A stretch of 64,000 nt of DNA from Mycobacterium sp. 852014-52450_SCH5900713 (lineage in GTDB: Bacteria; Actinomycetota; Actinomycetes; Mycobacteriales; Mycobacteriaceae): contig NZ_LZIL01000070.1 in the NCBI RefSeq assembly GCF_001667075.1, positions 23,847-87,846 of the forward strand, given 5' to 3'. The translations under genes were made by a program, and so were the position numbers. Every line of letters starts with the position of its first letter. Positions within the stretch are counted from its first letter, which is position 1. Shown piece after piece: positions 1-8,874 of this stretch. The notes below the pieces were generated by a model. The model was not told where the DNA came from and ran no database searches. It worked only from the letters and a program-made list of their open reading frames with translations.

Positions 1-911
1 CGGCGGGCACGGGCCTGGTTGCGCTGCTGTCCGCTGTGGTTGTGCACCGGGCCTATCGGAATGCGGTCGCCGGGCTGGCGCTGAACGCGATGGCCACCGC
101 GTTTGCGGCGCTCGCCGGTTTTCTGGCGGTACCCGGCCGCCCTGGCGTCTGCAATGTCTTGCTGGCCGCGACAGCGGCGACCATGACTTGCGTTTTGGCG
201 ATGCGGGCATCGGGTTGCGGAGTGGTCGCATTGACCGCCGTATCGTGCGTCACGACGGTGGTCGCCGTGGCCGCACTGGTGGGGCTGATCACCGCGGCCC
301 CGCCGCGCGCCCTCGGCGCGGGCTCGGCGCTGGTGTCACTCGGCCTGCTTGGGGCCTCGGCGCGGGTTTCGATCGTGTTGGCGGGGTTATCGCCCCAGCT
401 GTTGCCGCCATCGGACATGGACGAGGGCCAAGCAAGCGTGGCTCGCCTGACGGTGCAGGCGCGCCGCGCCGATGCGCGGTTGTCGAGCCTGCTTGCCGGA
501 TTCTCGGCATCGGCGGCCGTCGGTGCGGTCGTGACCGTGCTGGCCGGCGCATCGCGCCTGTCCTGCATGGCATTCGGCACTCTCACCGGCGGTTTGCTGC
601 TCTTACGTGCGCGGTCCGGTGCCGGCATAAGGATGCAAACGTTCGCCATCGCGGGAATGGCGGTGGTGGGGACGACTTTCGGTGTGGCCGCCATGGGCAC
701 AACTGGCCACGGGCCGTGGGTCGCCGCCGCTGCGGCGACGCTGAGCGCCGCGGCGCTTTACCTCGGTTTCGCCGCTCCGACGATGTCGTTTTCGCCGATC
801 GTTCGCCGCAGCTTCGATGCGTTGGAGTGGCTGGCACTGGTCGCGTTGGTCCCGTTGGCGTGCTGGATATGCGGACTCTGTGGCGCAGTCCGGGAATTGA
901 ACCTCAAGTGA
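1..911 (+). CDS. eccD4: ESX-4 membrane channel protein EccD4, C-terminal part
   Basis: The frame is open from base 3 and ends with TGA at 909-911; the N-terminal part lies outside the window. The visible ~300 residues are a run of hydrophobic alpha-helical segments separated by short loops, as in the multi-pass half of EccD, the protein thought to form most of the type VII secretion membrane pore. Identity comes mainly from context: the stop overlaps the start of a mycosin by 4 nt (GTGA), and eccB4 follows on the other strand, the ESX-4 order known from M. tuberculosis (Rv3448-Rv3450c). ESX-4 is the smallest ESX system. The cytosolic ubiquitin-like N-terminus cannot be checked here. Confidence 0.85.
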   Translation, partial: AGTGLVALLSAVVVHRAYRNAVAGLALNAMATAFAALAGFLAVPGRPGVCNVLLAATAATMTCVLAMRASGCGVVALTAVSCVTTVVAVAALVGLITAAPPRALGAGSALVSLGLLGASARVSIVLAGLSPQLLPPSDMDEGQASVARLTVQARRADARLSSLLAGFSASAAVGAVVTVLAGASRLSCMAFGTLTGGLLLLRARSGAGIRMQTFAIAGMAVVGTTFGVAAMGTTGHGPWVAAAAATLSAAALYLGFAAPTMSFSPIVRRSFDALEWLALVALVPLACWICGLCGAVRELNLK

Positions 912-2200
912 GGACGTCGCGCGTCGTCCGCCTCCTGCCGGTGTCTGCGCTGGCGTGGCTGACGGTGCTGGGGCTGCCAGTGGCCCAAGCGGTTCCGCCG
1001 CCTCAGGTCGACGACAGGTGGTTACCGAAGCCCGCACGGCCCGCACCCACGCGGCCGACGGTGCAACGCGAGGTTTGCGCGAAGTTGACGACGGGATCGG
1101 CGCCTGACCGGCTCGCTAACCTCCTCGATCTGTCGCGGGTCTGGCAGCTCACCCGCGGCACCGGCCAACGGGTCGCGGTCATCGACACCGGTGTCTCGCG
1201 GCATCCCCTGCTATCCGATGTGGTGCCGGGCGGGGATTATGTGTCCGGGGGCGACGGGACCCAGGATTGTGATGCGCACGGCACTCTGGTCGCCGGAATC
1301 ATCGCTGCCACAGCGGATTCGGGTTCGGCTGGCGTTGCCCCCGGAGCCACCGTGATCAGCATTCGCCAGTCCAGCGCTAAGTTCTCCCCCGCCGATGACC
1401 GGTCCCGTGGGGGCGTCGGTGACGTCGACACCATGGCGAAGGCCGTCCGCACTGCCGCCGATCTCGGCGCCTCGGTGATCAACATCTCCTCGGTGGCCTG
1501 CGTTCCGGTCGCGTCGGCGCTCGACGATCGCGCACTGGGCGCCGCGCTGGCCTACGCCGTCGATGTCAAAAACGCCGTCATCGTGGCCGCGGCCGGCAAC
1601 GCCGGCGGAGCTGCGCATTGCCCTCCCCAGCGCTCAGACGCCACCTGGGAGACGGCCACGGTTGCGGTCAGCCCGGCGTGGTACGACGACTTCGTGCTGA
1701 CCGTCGGTTCGGTGGATCCTGAAGGGGCGCCGTCGGACTTCACCCTCGCAGGCCCCTGGGTGGACGTAGCGGCGCCCGGCGAGGCGGTGACGCCGCTCGG
1801 CTCGGAACCGGTGTCCGGCACCAGTTATGCCGCGCCAGTGGTCAGTGGGCTGGCCGCGCTGATCCGGGCGCGGTTCCCGGTGTTGACCGCGCGGCAAGTG
1901 ATGCAGCGCATCGAGTCCACAGCCCATCACCCGCCCTCCGGTTGGGACCCGCTCGTGGGCAACGGCGCGATCGACGCGCTGGCGGCAATCAGCACCGATG
2001 CCGGTCCACCCGGGACCGTATCGAGGCCTGCCCCCGCGACGATCGCCGCGCCGCCGCCACCCGCGCCGCAGAACGCACACGCGCGGAACACCGCGTTGCG
2101 CGGCGTCGCGCTGTGCCTCGCCGCGCTGGGGGTTGCGCTGGCCGCCGGTGTGGCCAGGGGGCGACTACGGCACCCCCGCGACAACGTCACGGCCGATTGA
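908..2200 (+). CDS. mycP4: Mycosin-4, subtilisin-like serine protease of ESX-4
   Basis: Translated from GTG at 908, which overlaps the eccD4 stop, it has 430 residues. Residues 1-28 are a signal peptide and mature sequence begins near residue 29. The subtilase triad is intact: Asp93 (VIDTGV), His124 (DAHGTL) and Ser306 (GTSYAAP), with oxyanion Asn231 (AAAGN). A C-terminal hydrophobic anchor near residues 400-420, after a proline-rich linker, would hold the protease on the outer face of the inner membrane. As I recall, M. tuberculosis MycP4 carries a longer insert just before the catalytic Ser; here only a short SEPV link separates the preceding strand from GTSYAAP. Mycosins stabilise the ESX membrane complex as well as cleaving substrates. 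Confidence 0.95.
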   Translation: MRTSRVVRLLPVSALAWLTVLGLPVAQAVPPPQVDDRWLPKPARPAPTRPTVQREVCAKLTTGSAPDRLANLLDLSRVWQLTRGTGQRVAVIDTGVSRHPLLSDVVPGGDYVSGGDGTQDCDAHGTLVAGIIAATADSGSAGVAPGATVISIRQSSAKFSPADDRSRGGVGDVDTMAKAVRTAADLGASVINISSVACVPVASALDDRALGAALAYAVDVKNAVIVAAAGNAGGAAHCPPQRSDATWETATVAVSPAWYDDFVLTVGSVDPEGAPSDFTLAGPWVDVAAPGEAVTPLGSEPVSGTSYAAPVVSGLAALIRARFPVLTARQVMQRIESTAHHPPSGWDPLVGNGAIDALAAISTDAGPPGTVSRPAPATIAAPPPPAPQNAHARNTALRGVALCLAALGVALAAGVARGRLRHPRDNVTAD

Positions 2201-3532
2201 CGCCTTCTCTCTGCTCAGTTCCGGCCCGGCCGGAAGGGCCCCCAGTACGGGCCACGGCGCCGGGTTAGCCGCCGGTAGCCCGAGATCATGTGCGGCGTCG
2301 TCGTCGTGGATCGCGAACCGCACCCCGCTGTCGGTGACCAGGTACCGCGTACCGACTCGCACATAGGCGTTTCGGCCGGGCGGCATGTACACCGCGTCCA
2401 GTGCGGGGCCGGGGCCGTCGGCCTGGGACAACGTCACGGGTGCCTGACCGGCCGGTATCGGCAGCCGAGCGCCGGTCAGAAACGTGACGCCCGATCGGCC
2501 GGGTGGCGCCGGTTGCCACGAGACGCACAAAGCGCTGCCGTCCGACAGGGTGGGGGCCCGGTCGGGGAAGCCGGCGACCGGCAGCACATCGACGATCGGA
2601 GCGGCGCGAATCGCATCGGGCGCCACCGTGACGGCGTTAGCGGTGCCCTCGGAATTGCTGGAGCGCAGGAGGTCGGCGGCCACCTGTCCGATCCGCTGAA
2701 CCCCGGCAGCGACCACCGCGTAATACTCGTCACCCCCAGACCGTGTGATGCGCACCACGCTGCCCACCGCGAAACCGGGTAGCGCGGACGCCTTGTCGCC
2801 GGCGCCTCGGATAAGGGGTGTCCTGATCGATGGGGCCTCGGGGATGGCGTTCAGCAACGCCGCGGAGACGCGTCGCGGTTTGCGGCCTTCCAGCCGAAGC
2901 GCGCGCACGACCCCGACGTCGGCGACGTCCACCACGGCCCGCTTCCCGTCGTAGAGCAGGTAGGCCGGCGAACCCGAGGCTGGCGCGACCAGTGCGGCCT
3001 GCCCGGAACCCAGTCGCCCGGCCGCCGCGTCGTCGGTGCGGCCCACAACAACCGTCGTCGTGCCGGCGCCGTCGGCGTCGCAGATCGTCCAGGCCGCTTC
3101 GTCCGCCGACAACGGATCGCCGATGGAATGCGGCGCACCCGGGATACCCAGCAGCGGGCCGCGTTTGGCCCGGGCCAAGTCCGCTTCGGGCACCGGCCGG
3201 GGATTCGCCGCCACTGCCGCGATCAACCGCGCCGACGCCAGGTTCATGACGGGGTGCCAGGTATCGCCCACCCGTACGTACAGCGCCCCGGATTCTTGCC
3301 CCATCACCAGTTGGGCGCTGTCGAGCGCCGCCCGTGGCCGCAGCAAAGCAAGGAGCGCAGCCCCCGCGACGGCGACCGCCGCCAGCACGCACCCGATCGT
3401 CAGCGCCGCCGTCTGCGTACGCGAGCCGGCGCTGAGGGTGTGGATGTTCCCGCCCAGCAACGCGCACTCGACGCGACGCAGCAGGAATCGGTAGCCGCTG
3501 ACGTGCAGCCACGTGGTGGGCTCACGCTGCAC
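2165..3532 (-). CDS. eccB4: ESX-4 core component EccB4
   Basis: The protein has an N-terminal cytosolic stretch (TTWLHVSGYRFLLRR, typical of EccB), one membrane segment near residues 42-65, and a large exported domain with the repeated EccB features SGALYVRV, WHPVLN-like and GPGPALDAVYMPPG. EccB proteins form the periplasmic part of the ESX complex. I chose GTG at 3532 because GGGGGA lies 5-10 nt upstream; a TTG at 3544 is the only longer in-frame option. It runs opposite to mycP4 and the two genes overlap tail to tail by 36 nt. The order mycP4/eccB4/cutinases equals Rv3449-Rv3452 in M. tuberculosis. Confidence 0.93.
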   Translation of the reverse strand: MQREPTTWLHVSGYRFLLRRVECALLGGNIHTLSAGSRTQTAALTIGCVLAAVAVAGAALLALLRPRAALDSAQLVMGQESGALYVRVGDTWHPVMNLASARLIAAVAANPRPVPEADLARAKRGPLLGIPGAPHSIGDPLSADEAAWTICDADGAGTTTVVVGRTDDAAAGRLGSGQAALVAPASGSPAYLLYDGKRAVVDVADVGVVRALRLEGRKPRRVSAALLNAIPEAPSIRTPLIRGAGDKASALPGFAVGSVVRITRSGGDEYYAVVAAGVQRIGQVAADLLRSSNSEGTANAVTVAPDAIRAAPIVDVLPVAGFPDRAPTLSDGSALCVSWQPAPPGRSGVTFLTGARLPIPAGQAPVTLSQADGPGPALDAVYMPPGRNAYVRVGTRYLVTDSGVRFAIHDDDAAHDLGLPAANPAPWPVLGALPAGPELSREKASIGRDVVAGVP

Positions 3533-3640
3533 TGATTCCCCCAACCTGCGTAGTCGTTGCGCATACGCTAAATCGCCCGTCGGCGGGGGCGCTTAATTGA
3601 TCCACAGGTCAGCGAACTTTCGAACCGTGCTTAGGGTAGG

Positions 3641-3646
3641 TAAAGT
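3641..3646 (+). promoter_or_regulatory. Putative -10 box (TAAAGT) of a leaderless promoter for the first cutinase
   Basis: TAAAGT fits the mycobacterial TANNNT -10 element. Six bases separate it from the GTG at 3653, so transcription would start at the start codon. No convincing Shine-Dalgarno sequence is present. The second cutinase has the same arrangement. Confidence 0.5.
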
Positions 3647-3652
3647 TACGGC

Positions 3653-4507
3653 GTGTTTTCCCACCGGTTAGGTCGCTGGGTGGGTCCGGGGGTTTCTGCA
3701 GTGGTTACCTCCGCCGGCCTGCTCTTGTCCCCCGCCGCGGCGCCGACAGCCTCCGCTTTCGACTGTCCGGACGTCGAGGTCATCTTCGCGCGCGGCACCA
3801 ACGAGCCGGCCGGGCTGGGCCGCGTCGGTGACGCCCTGGTCGACTCGCTGCGCCAGCAGACCGGCCTGAACATCCTGCCCTACGGGGTGAACTACGCGGC
3901 CAGCAAGCTGCAGCTACACGGCGGGGACGGCGCTAACGACACCATCGACCGCGTCAAGAAGAGCGTGGAAACCTGCCCCAACACCAAGATCGTGCTGGGC
4001 GGCTACTCGCAGGGCGCGTCGGTGATGGACATCGTCGCCGGCGTCCCGATCGGCGGCATCAGCTGGGGCAACAAGCTCCCGGCGCAATACGCGGACAACA
4101 TCGCCGCCGTCGTCACCTTCGGTGACGTGGCCGACCGCGCCGGCGGCACGCTGCCCACGCAGAGCACGCTGCTGGGTTCCAAGGCGCAGGACTACTGCAA
4201 CCCCAACGACCCGATCTGCCACGCCGGCCCCGGTAACGAGTGGAGCGGGCACACCGAGGGCTACGTCCCCGTCTACACCACCCAGGCCGCGGCGTTCGTC
4301 GCCCAAAAGTTGGCCGCCGCCGGTCAGTCGAACCCCGCGTTCGGGCCGCCGCTGGGCCCGGTTCCGAACCAGCCCGGTGCCACGCCGTCGCCGGTCTACG
4401 GGCAGCAGACCCCGCCCGGGTCGCCGCCCTCGATCCACGGCGGAACCGGTCCGACGCCGTCGCCGGCCGCGCCGACCACGGTGACTCCGCAAGCACCTCT
4501 CGTCTGA
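3653..4507 (+). CDS. cut3: Secreted cutinase-like serine hydrolase with proline-rich tail
   Basis: 284 residues. A signal peptide spans roughly residues 1-35 (cut near TASA-FDCP). The cutinase fold follows with Ser119 in GGYSQG, Asp187 in NPNDPIC and His200 in WSGHTEGY, and paired cysteines near C38/C108 and C182/C189. Residues about 232-284 form a low-complexity Pro/Gly/Ser/Thr tail of the kind found on secreted mycobacterial proteins. Mycobacterial cutinase-like proteins act as lipases, esterases or phospholipases at the cell surface rather than on cutin. By position it corresponds to Rv3451. It starts with GTG at 3653 and is followed after 42 nt by a paralogue, which has its own -10 element. 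Confidence 0.9.
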   Translation: MFSHRLGRWVGPGVSAVVTSAGLLLSPAAAPTASAFDCPDVEVIFARGTNEPAGLGRVGDALVDSLRQQTGLNILPYGVNYAASKLQLHGGDGANDTIDRVKKSVETCPNTKIVLGGYSQGASVMDIVAGVPIGGISWGNKLPAQYADNIAAVVTFGDVADRAGGTLPTQSTLLGSKAQDYCNPNDPICHAGPGNEWSGHTEGYVPVYTTQAAAFVAQKLAAAGQSNPAFGPPLGPVPNQPGATPSPVYGQQTPPGSPPSIHGGTGPTPSPAAPTTVTPQAPLV

Positions 4508-4537
4508 ATCGTTACCGGCGCGAGATCAACGCGCCCC

Positions 4538-4543
4538 TAACAT
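4538..4543 (+). promoter_or_regulatory. Putative -10 box (TAACAT) of a leaderless promoter for the second cutinase
   Basis: TAACAT matches TANNNT and ends exactly 6 nt before the GTG at 4550, the same geometry as upstream of the first cutinase. It suggests the second cutinase gene can be transcribed separately. Confidence 0.5.
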
Positions 4544-4549
4544 CGTGGG

Positions 4550-5185
4550 GTGCGGCTCATTCCATTGACGCTGGGCGCCGGGCTGCTCGCCGGCGCCGCG
4601 ATAGTGGTTGCTCCCCAACTGCTTCCGCAGGCCTTCGCCTCGTGCCCCGGCGTTGAGGTGGTGTTCGCCCGCGGAACCGACGAACCACCGGGCGTCGGCA
4701 AGGTCGGCGGGGCGTTCGTGAACTCGCTGCGCCAGCAGACCGGCAAAAGCGTTGGCTCATATGGGGTGAACTACCCGGCAAACAAGGACTTCCTGGCCGC
4801 CGCGGACGGCGCCAACGACGCCAGCAACCATATCCAGCAGATGGCGGGCAACTGCCCCAACACCAAGTTGGTGCTCGGTGGCTACTCGCAGGGCGCCGCC
4901 GTCGTCGACATCGTCACGGCCGCACCGATGCCCGGCCTGGGCTTTCGCCAGCCGCTGCCGGCCGCGGCCGCCGATCACGTCGCCGCCGTCGCCCTGTTCG
5001 GGAATCCGTCGAGCCGGGCGGGCGGGCTGATGAACGCCCTGACCCCGGAATTCGCCGGCAAGACCATCGACCTGTGCAATCCCGGCGACCCGATCTGCTC
5101 GGGCGGAAGCCGGTGGGCGTCCCACCTGAGCTATGTGCCCGGATTGACCAACCAGGCGGCCAGTTTCGTCGCGGCCAAGGTTTAA
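4550..5185 (+). CDS. cut4: Secreted cutinase-like serine hydrolase
   Basis: 211 residues with a signal peptide to about Ala30 (QAFA-SCPG). The triad is Ser113 (GGYSQG), Asp180 (NPGDPIC) and His192 (WASHLSY), with family cysteines at C32, C102, C176 and C183. It is a clear tandem paralogue of the upstream cutinase but lacks the proline-rich tail. By order it corresponds to Rv3452. The stop overlaps the convergent truA stop by 4 nt. Surface or secreted esterase/lipase activity is inferred from the family; the natural substrate is unknown. Confidence 0.9.
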   Translation: MRLIPLTLGAGLLAGAAIVVAPQLLPQAFASCPGVEVVFARGTDEPPGVGKVGGAFVNSLRQQTGKSVGSYGVNYPANKDFLAAADGANDASNHIQQMAGNCPNTKLVLGGYSQGAAVVDIVTAAPMPGLGFRQPLPAAAADHVAAVALFGNPSSRAGGLMNALTPEFAGKTIDLCNPGDPICSGGSRWASHLSYVPGLTNQAASFVAAKV

Positions 5186-6078
5186 CGGGTGCGCAGGTCC
5201 CGGGTGACCAGGTTGCGCGCCTCCAGCTGGTCATCGGGCGGATAGTCGACGCGGACCAGCGTCAGCCCGTGCGCCGGCGCGGCCGCGTAGTCACTGGAAC
5301 GACTTGCGGCGGTGAGCAATTCACGACACCACGACACCGGGCGCCGGTGCTCGCCCACGGCCAGTAGCGCCCCGACCAGCGAGCGCACCATCTGCCAGCA
5401 GAACGCGTCGGCGCTGACATACGCGGTGATCAGGTCACCGTCGCGCGACCAGTCCAGGCGCTGCAGGTCGCGGATCGTGGTGGCGTTGGGCCGATGACGG
5501 CAGAACCCGGTAAAGTCGTGCAGCCCCAGCAGGTCTCGCGACACAGCGGTCATCGCGTCCAAATCCAGGGGGCGCGGCCACGCGGTGACATAGCGGGCCT
5601 GCTGCGGCTCCACCCCGTAGGGCGCCGTCGACAGCCGGTAGACGTAATGGCGTCGCAGCGCCGAGAACCGGGCATCGAAACCCGCTGGGGCGCGGGCGAT
5701 GTCGAGCACGCGGACATCGGTGGGCAGGAACCGCCCGAGCCGGCGCACCAGGGGCTCGAATTCCGTTTCCCCGACGCGCGACGAGCGCGGGTAGGCGTGC
5801 GGCAGCGCGGCCGGCGGCACGTCGACGTGCGCAACCTGACCGGTGGCGTGCACCCCGGTGTCGGTGCGCCCGGCCGCCCGCAGCCGCATGGGCGCACGGA
5901 AGACCGTCGTCAGCGCCTCGTCGAGCACTCCGGCGACGGTGCGCTGGCCGGACTGAGGTGCCCAGCCAGCGAATTCCGTTCCGTCGTAGGCGATGTCGAG
6001 CCGCAGACGGACGGCGTCGTTAACTCTCGTCAGCCTCGTCGGCCTCGGCGGCCTTCTCGGCCTCGGCCCTCGCGGCAA
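5182..6078 (-). CDS. truA: tRNA pseudouridine(38-40) synthase TruA
   Basis: TruA converts uridines 38-40 of the tRNA anticodon stem to pseudouridine. The catalytic Asp is Asp73 in RAAGRTDTGVHA, and later family motifs ALRRHYVYRL and DFTGFCRH are present. The frame extends to a TTG at 6078, overlapping the end of rplQ by 59 nt. No ATG or GTG exists between there and the conserved VRLRLDIAYDG, so the exact start is uncertain, but an overlapping start agrees with M. tuberculosis Rv3455c, which has a similar Pro/Arg-rich leader. It is the last gene of the infA-rpoA-rplQ operon, a position conserved in many bacteria. Confidence 0.93.
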   Translation of the reverse strand: MPRGPRPRRPPRPTRLTRVNDAVRLRLDIAYDGTEFAGWAPQSGQRTVAGVLDEALTTVFRAPMRLRAAGRTDTGVHATGQVAHVDVPPAALPHAYPRSSRVGETEFEPLVRRLGRFLPTDVRVLDIARAPAGFDARFSALRRHYVYRLSTAPYGVEPQQARYVTAWPRPLDLDAMTAVSRDLLGLHDFTGFCRHRPNATTIRDLQRLDWSRDGDLITAYVSADAFCWQMVRSLVGALLAVGEHRRPVSWCRELLTAASRSSDYAAAPAHGLTLVRVDYPPDDQLEARNLVTRDLRTR

Positions 6079-6658
6079 CGGCCTTGTCGGCCTTCTCCTC
6101 GGCCTTGGCCTGGGCTTCGGTGGTCTCGCCGGACTCCGAGGACTCGGTGGTCTCGGCCGGCTCGGTCACCTCTTCGGCCGTCGGGCCGACGGCCTCCTCA
6201 GGCTCGACCGCCGCCTGAGGCGCCGCCGCTGCCGCCACGGGCGCGTCCGACTTCTTGGTCGCCTTCACCCGGCGCGCCCGGTCGGCCTCCGACGTCACCG
6301 TCTTCTCCAGCACCAGCTGGATCACCGCCATCGGGGCGTTGTCGCCCTTGCGCGGCTCCACCTTGATGATGCGGGTGTAGCCGCCGTTGCGGTCGGCGAA
6401 GAACGGCCCGATCTCGTCGAACAGCTTGTGCACGACGTCCTTGTCGCGGATCTTCTTGAGCACCTCGCGACGGTTGTGCAGCGTGCCCTTTTTCGCGTGC
6501 GTGATCAGCTTCTCCGCGTACGGACGCAGCGCGCGCGCCTTCGGCTCGGTCGTCTTGATCTGGTTGTGCTCGAACAACGACGTCGCCAGGTTGGCCAGCA
6601 GGGCCTTCTGGTGCGAAGACGATCCGCCGAGGCGGGGGCCCTTGGTGGGCTTGGGCAT
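6020..6658 (-). CDS. rplQ: 50S ribosomal protein L17 with long acidic Ala/Glu tail
   Basis: Residues 1 to about 120 are a standard L17 (MPKPTKGPRLGGSSSHQKALLANL at the start, KGDNAPMAVIQLV near the end of the core). L17 lies near the peptide exit region of the large subunit. About 90 further residues are a disordered Ala/Glu/Thr-rich extension. Mycobacterial L17 generally has such a tail, but at 212 residues this one is longer than the ~180 of M. tuberculosis. It is preceded by rpoA, which keeps the usual bacterial pairing, and its 3' end is overlapped by truA. Confidence 0.97.
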   Translation of the reverse strand: MPKPTKGPRLGGSSSHQKALLANLATSLFEHNQIKTTEPKARALRPYAEKLITHAKKGTLHNRREVLKKIRDKDVVHKLFDEIGPFFADRNGGYTRIIKVEPRKGDNAPMAVIQLVLEKTVTSEADRARRVKATKKSDAPVAAAAAPQAAVEPEEAVGPTAEEVTEPAETTESSESGETTEAQAKAEEKADKAVAARAEAEKAAEADEADES

Positions 6659-6674
6659 TGCACTATCTCCTCAT

Positions 6675-6690
6675 CGGGGGCCGACCCCCG
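6675..6690 (-). other. GC-rich hairpin between rpoA and rplQ
   Basis: CGGGGG-TCGG-CCCCCG (minus-strand reading) forms a perfect 6-bp stem with a 4-nt loop. It sits in the 60-nt spacer of a co-transcribed pair and has no T-tract, so it is unlikely to be a full terminator. mRNA processing or differential expression of rpoA and rplQ is possible. Confidence 0.35.
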
Positions 6691-6718
6691 TATCAGGTAG
6701 GGCCGGGACGGACTTCTA

Positions 6719-7762
6719 TTACAGCTGTTCGGTTTCCGCGTAGTCCTGGTCGTCGTAGGCGCCCTCGGTGGACCAGGTGCCCGTGGCCACGTCGTAGCCG
6801 GCGACCTGCGACGGGTCGAAGCTCGGCGGGCTGTCCTTGAGCGACAGGCCCAGCTGGTGCAGCTTGACCTTCACCTCGTCGATCGACTTCTGACCGAAGT
6901 TGCGGATGTCGAGCAGGTCGGACTCGGTGCGGCTCACCAGCTCGCCGACGGTGTGCACGCCCTCGCGCTTGAGGCAGTTGTACGACCGCACCGTCAGGTC
7001 CAGGTCGTCGATCGGCAGCGCGAACGAGGCGATGTGGTCGGCCTCGGCCGGCGACGGCCCGATCTCGATGCCCTCGGCCTCGACGTTGAGTTCGCGTGCC
7101 AGGCCGAACAATTCGACCAGCGTCTTACCGGCCGATGCCAGCGCGTCGCGCGGGGTGATCGAGCTCTTGGTCTCGACGTCAAGGATCAGCTTGTCGAAGT
7201 CGGTGCGCTGCTCGACACGGGTGGCGTCGACCTTGTAGGTCACCTTGAGCACCGGCGAGTAGATGGAATCGACCGGGATGCGGCCGATTTCGGCGCCGGA
7301 GGCCCGGTTCTGCACCGCCGGGACGTAACCGCGGCCACGCTCGACGACGAGCTCGACCTCGAGCTTGCCCTTGTCGTTCAGCGTCGCGATGTGCATGTCG
7401 GGGTTGTGCACCGTGACACCGGCCGGCGGGACGATGTCACCCGCGGTGACCGCGCCCGGACCCTGCTTGCGTAGGTACATGGTGACCGGCTCGTCCTCCT
7501 CGGAGGACACCACCAGTCCCTTGAGGTTCAGGATGATCGCGGTGACGTCTTCCTTCACCCCGGCGACGGTGGTGAATTCGTGCAGCACACCATCGATGCG
7601 AATGCTGGTGACGGCCGCGCCGGGAATCGACGACAGCAGCGTCCGGCGCAGCGAATTGCCCAGGGTGTAACCGAATCCGGGCTCCAGGGGCTCGATGACG
7701 AACTGCGAGCGGCTGTCGGTGAGGACTTCCTCCGACAATGTGGGTCGCTGAGAAATCAGCAT
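6719..7762 (-). CDS. rpoA: RNA polymerase alpha subunit
   Basis: 347 residues with the alpha N-terminal assembly domain (FVIEPLEPGFGYTLGNSLRRTLLSSIPG) and the C-terminal helix-hairpin-helix domain (residues ~250-315; LDLTVRSYNCLKREGVHTVGEL, DLLDIRNFGQKSIDEVK), which contacts UP elements and activators. The length matches other mycobacterial alpha subunits. It lies between rpsD (75 nt upstream) and rplQ, the classical alpha-operon order. Confidence 0.98.
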   Translation of the reverse strand: MLISQRPTLSEEVLTDSRSQFVIEPLEPGFGYTLGNSLRRTLLSSIPGAAVTSIRIDGVLHEFTTVAGVKEDVTAIILNLKGLVVSSEEDEPVTMYLRKQGPGAVTAGDIVPPAGVTVHNPDMHIATLNDKGKLEVELVVERGRGYVPAVQNRASGAEIGRIPVDSIYSPVLKVTYKVDATRVEQRTDFDKLILDVETKSSITPRDALASAGKTLVELFGLARELNVEAEGIEIGPSPAEADHIASFALPIDDLDLTVRSYNCLKREGVHTVGELVSRTESDLLDIRNFGQKSIDEVKVKLHQLGLSLKDSPPSFDPSQVAGYDVATGTWSTEGAYDDQDYAETEQL

Positions 7763-7837
7763 TTGTTTCTTCTTCTCCTTCTCGGCACCCGCTATTTGAT
7801 GCCGTTAGGTTTCCGAGCCGGGCGGCTCGAAAGTCCG

Positions 7838-8443
7838 TTACTTCGAGTAGAACTCGACGATCAGCTGCTCGGCGAGCGGCACGTCGATCTGCGCCCGCTC
7901 GGGCAGCTGGTGGATGAGGATGCGCTGACGCTCCCCCACCACCTGAAGCCAGCTCGGAATCGGGCGGTCGCCCGCCGTCTCCCGCGCGATCTGGAACGGC
8001 ACCGTGTTCAGCGAGCCGTCCCGCACGTCGATGATGTCGTACTGCGACACCCGGTAGCTGGGGACGTTGACGTGCACGCCGTTGACGCTGAAGTGGCCGT
8101 GGCTGACCAGCTGGCGGGCCATCCGGCGCGTGCGGGCCAGCCCGGCGCGGTACACGACGTTGTCCAGCCGGCTTTCCAGGATCTTGAGCAGCTCCTCACC
8201 CGTCTTGCCAGACTGGCGGGTGGCCTCTTCGTAGTAGCGGCGGAACTGCTTCTCCATGACGCCGTAGGTGAAGCGGGCCTTCTGCTTCTCCTGCAGCTGC
8301 TGCAGGTACTCGCTCTCCTTGATCCGCGCGCGGCCGTGCTGGCCGGGCGGGTAGGGGCGCTTCTCGAACGCCTGGTCGCCGCCGACGAGGTCGGTGCGCA
8401 GCCGGCGCGATTTGCGGGTGATGGGTCCGGTGTAACGTGCCAT
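7838..8443 (-). CDS. rpsD: 30S ribosomal protein S4
   Basis: 201 residues. The N-terminus (MARYTGPITRKSRRL) lacks the zinc-binding cysteines found in some S4 proteins. The S4 RNA-binding domain is present (RLDNVVYRAGLARTRRMARQLVSHGHFSVNG). S4 starts 30S assembly on 16S rRNA and in many bacteria represses the alpha operon. A 6-bp GC hairpin (7814-7829) lies in the spacer to rpoA. Confidence 0.98.
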   Translation of the reverse strand: MARYTGPITRKSRRLRTDLVGGDQAFEKRPYPPGQHGRARIKESEYLQQLQEKQKARFTYGVMEKQFRRYYEEATRQSGKTGEELLKILESRLDNVVYRAGLARTRRMARQLVSHGHFSVNGVHVNVPSYRVSQYDIIDVRDGSLNTVPFQIARETAGDRPIPSWLQVVGERQRILIHQLPERAQIDVPLAEQLIVEFYSK

Positions 8444-8451
8444 GATTTCTC

Positions 8452-8868
<417 letters not shown>

Positions 8869-8874
8869 GGGCGA

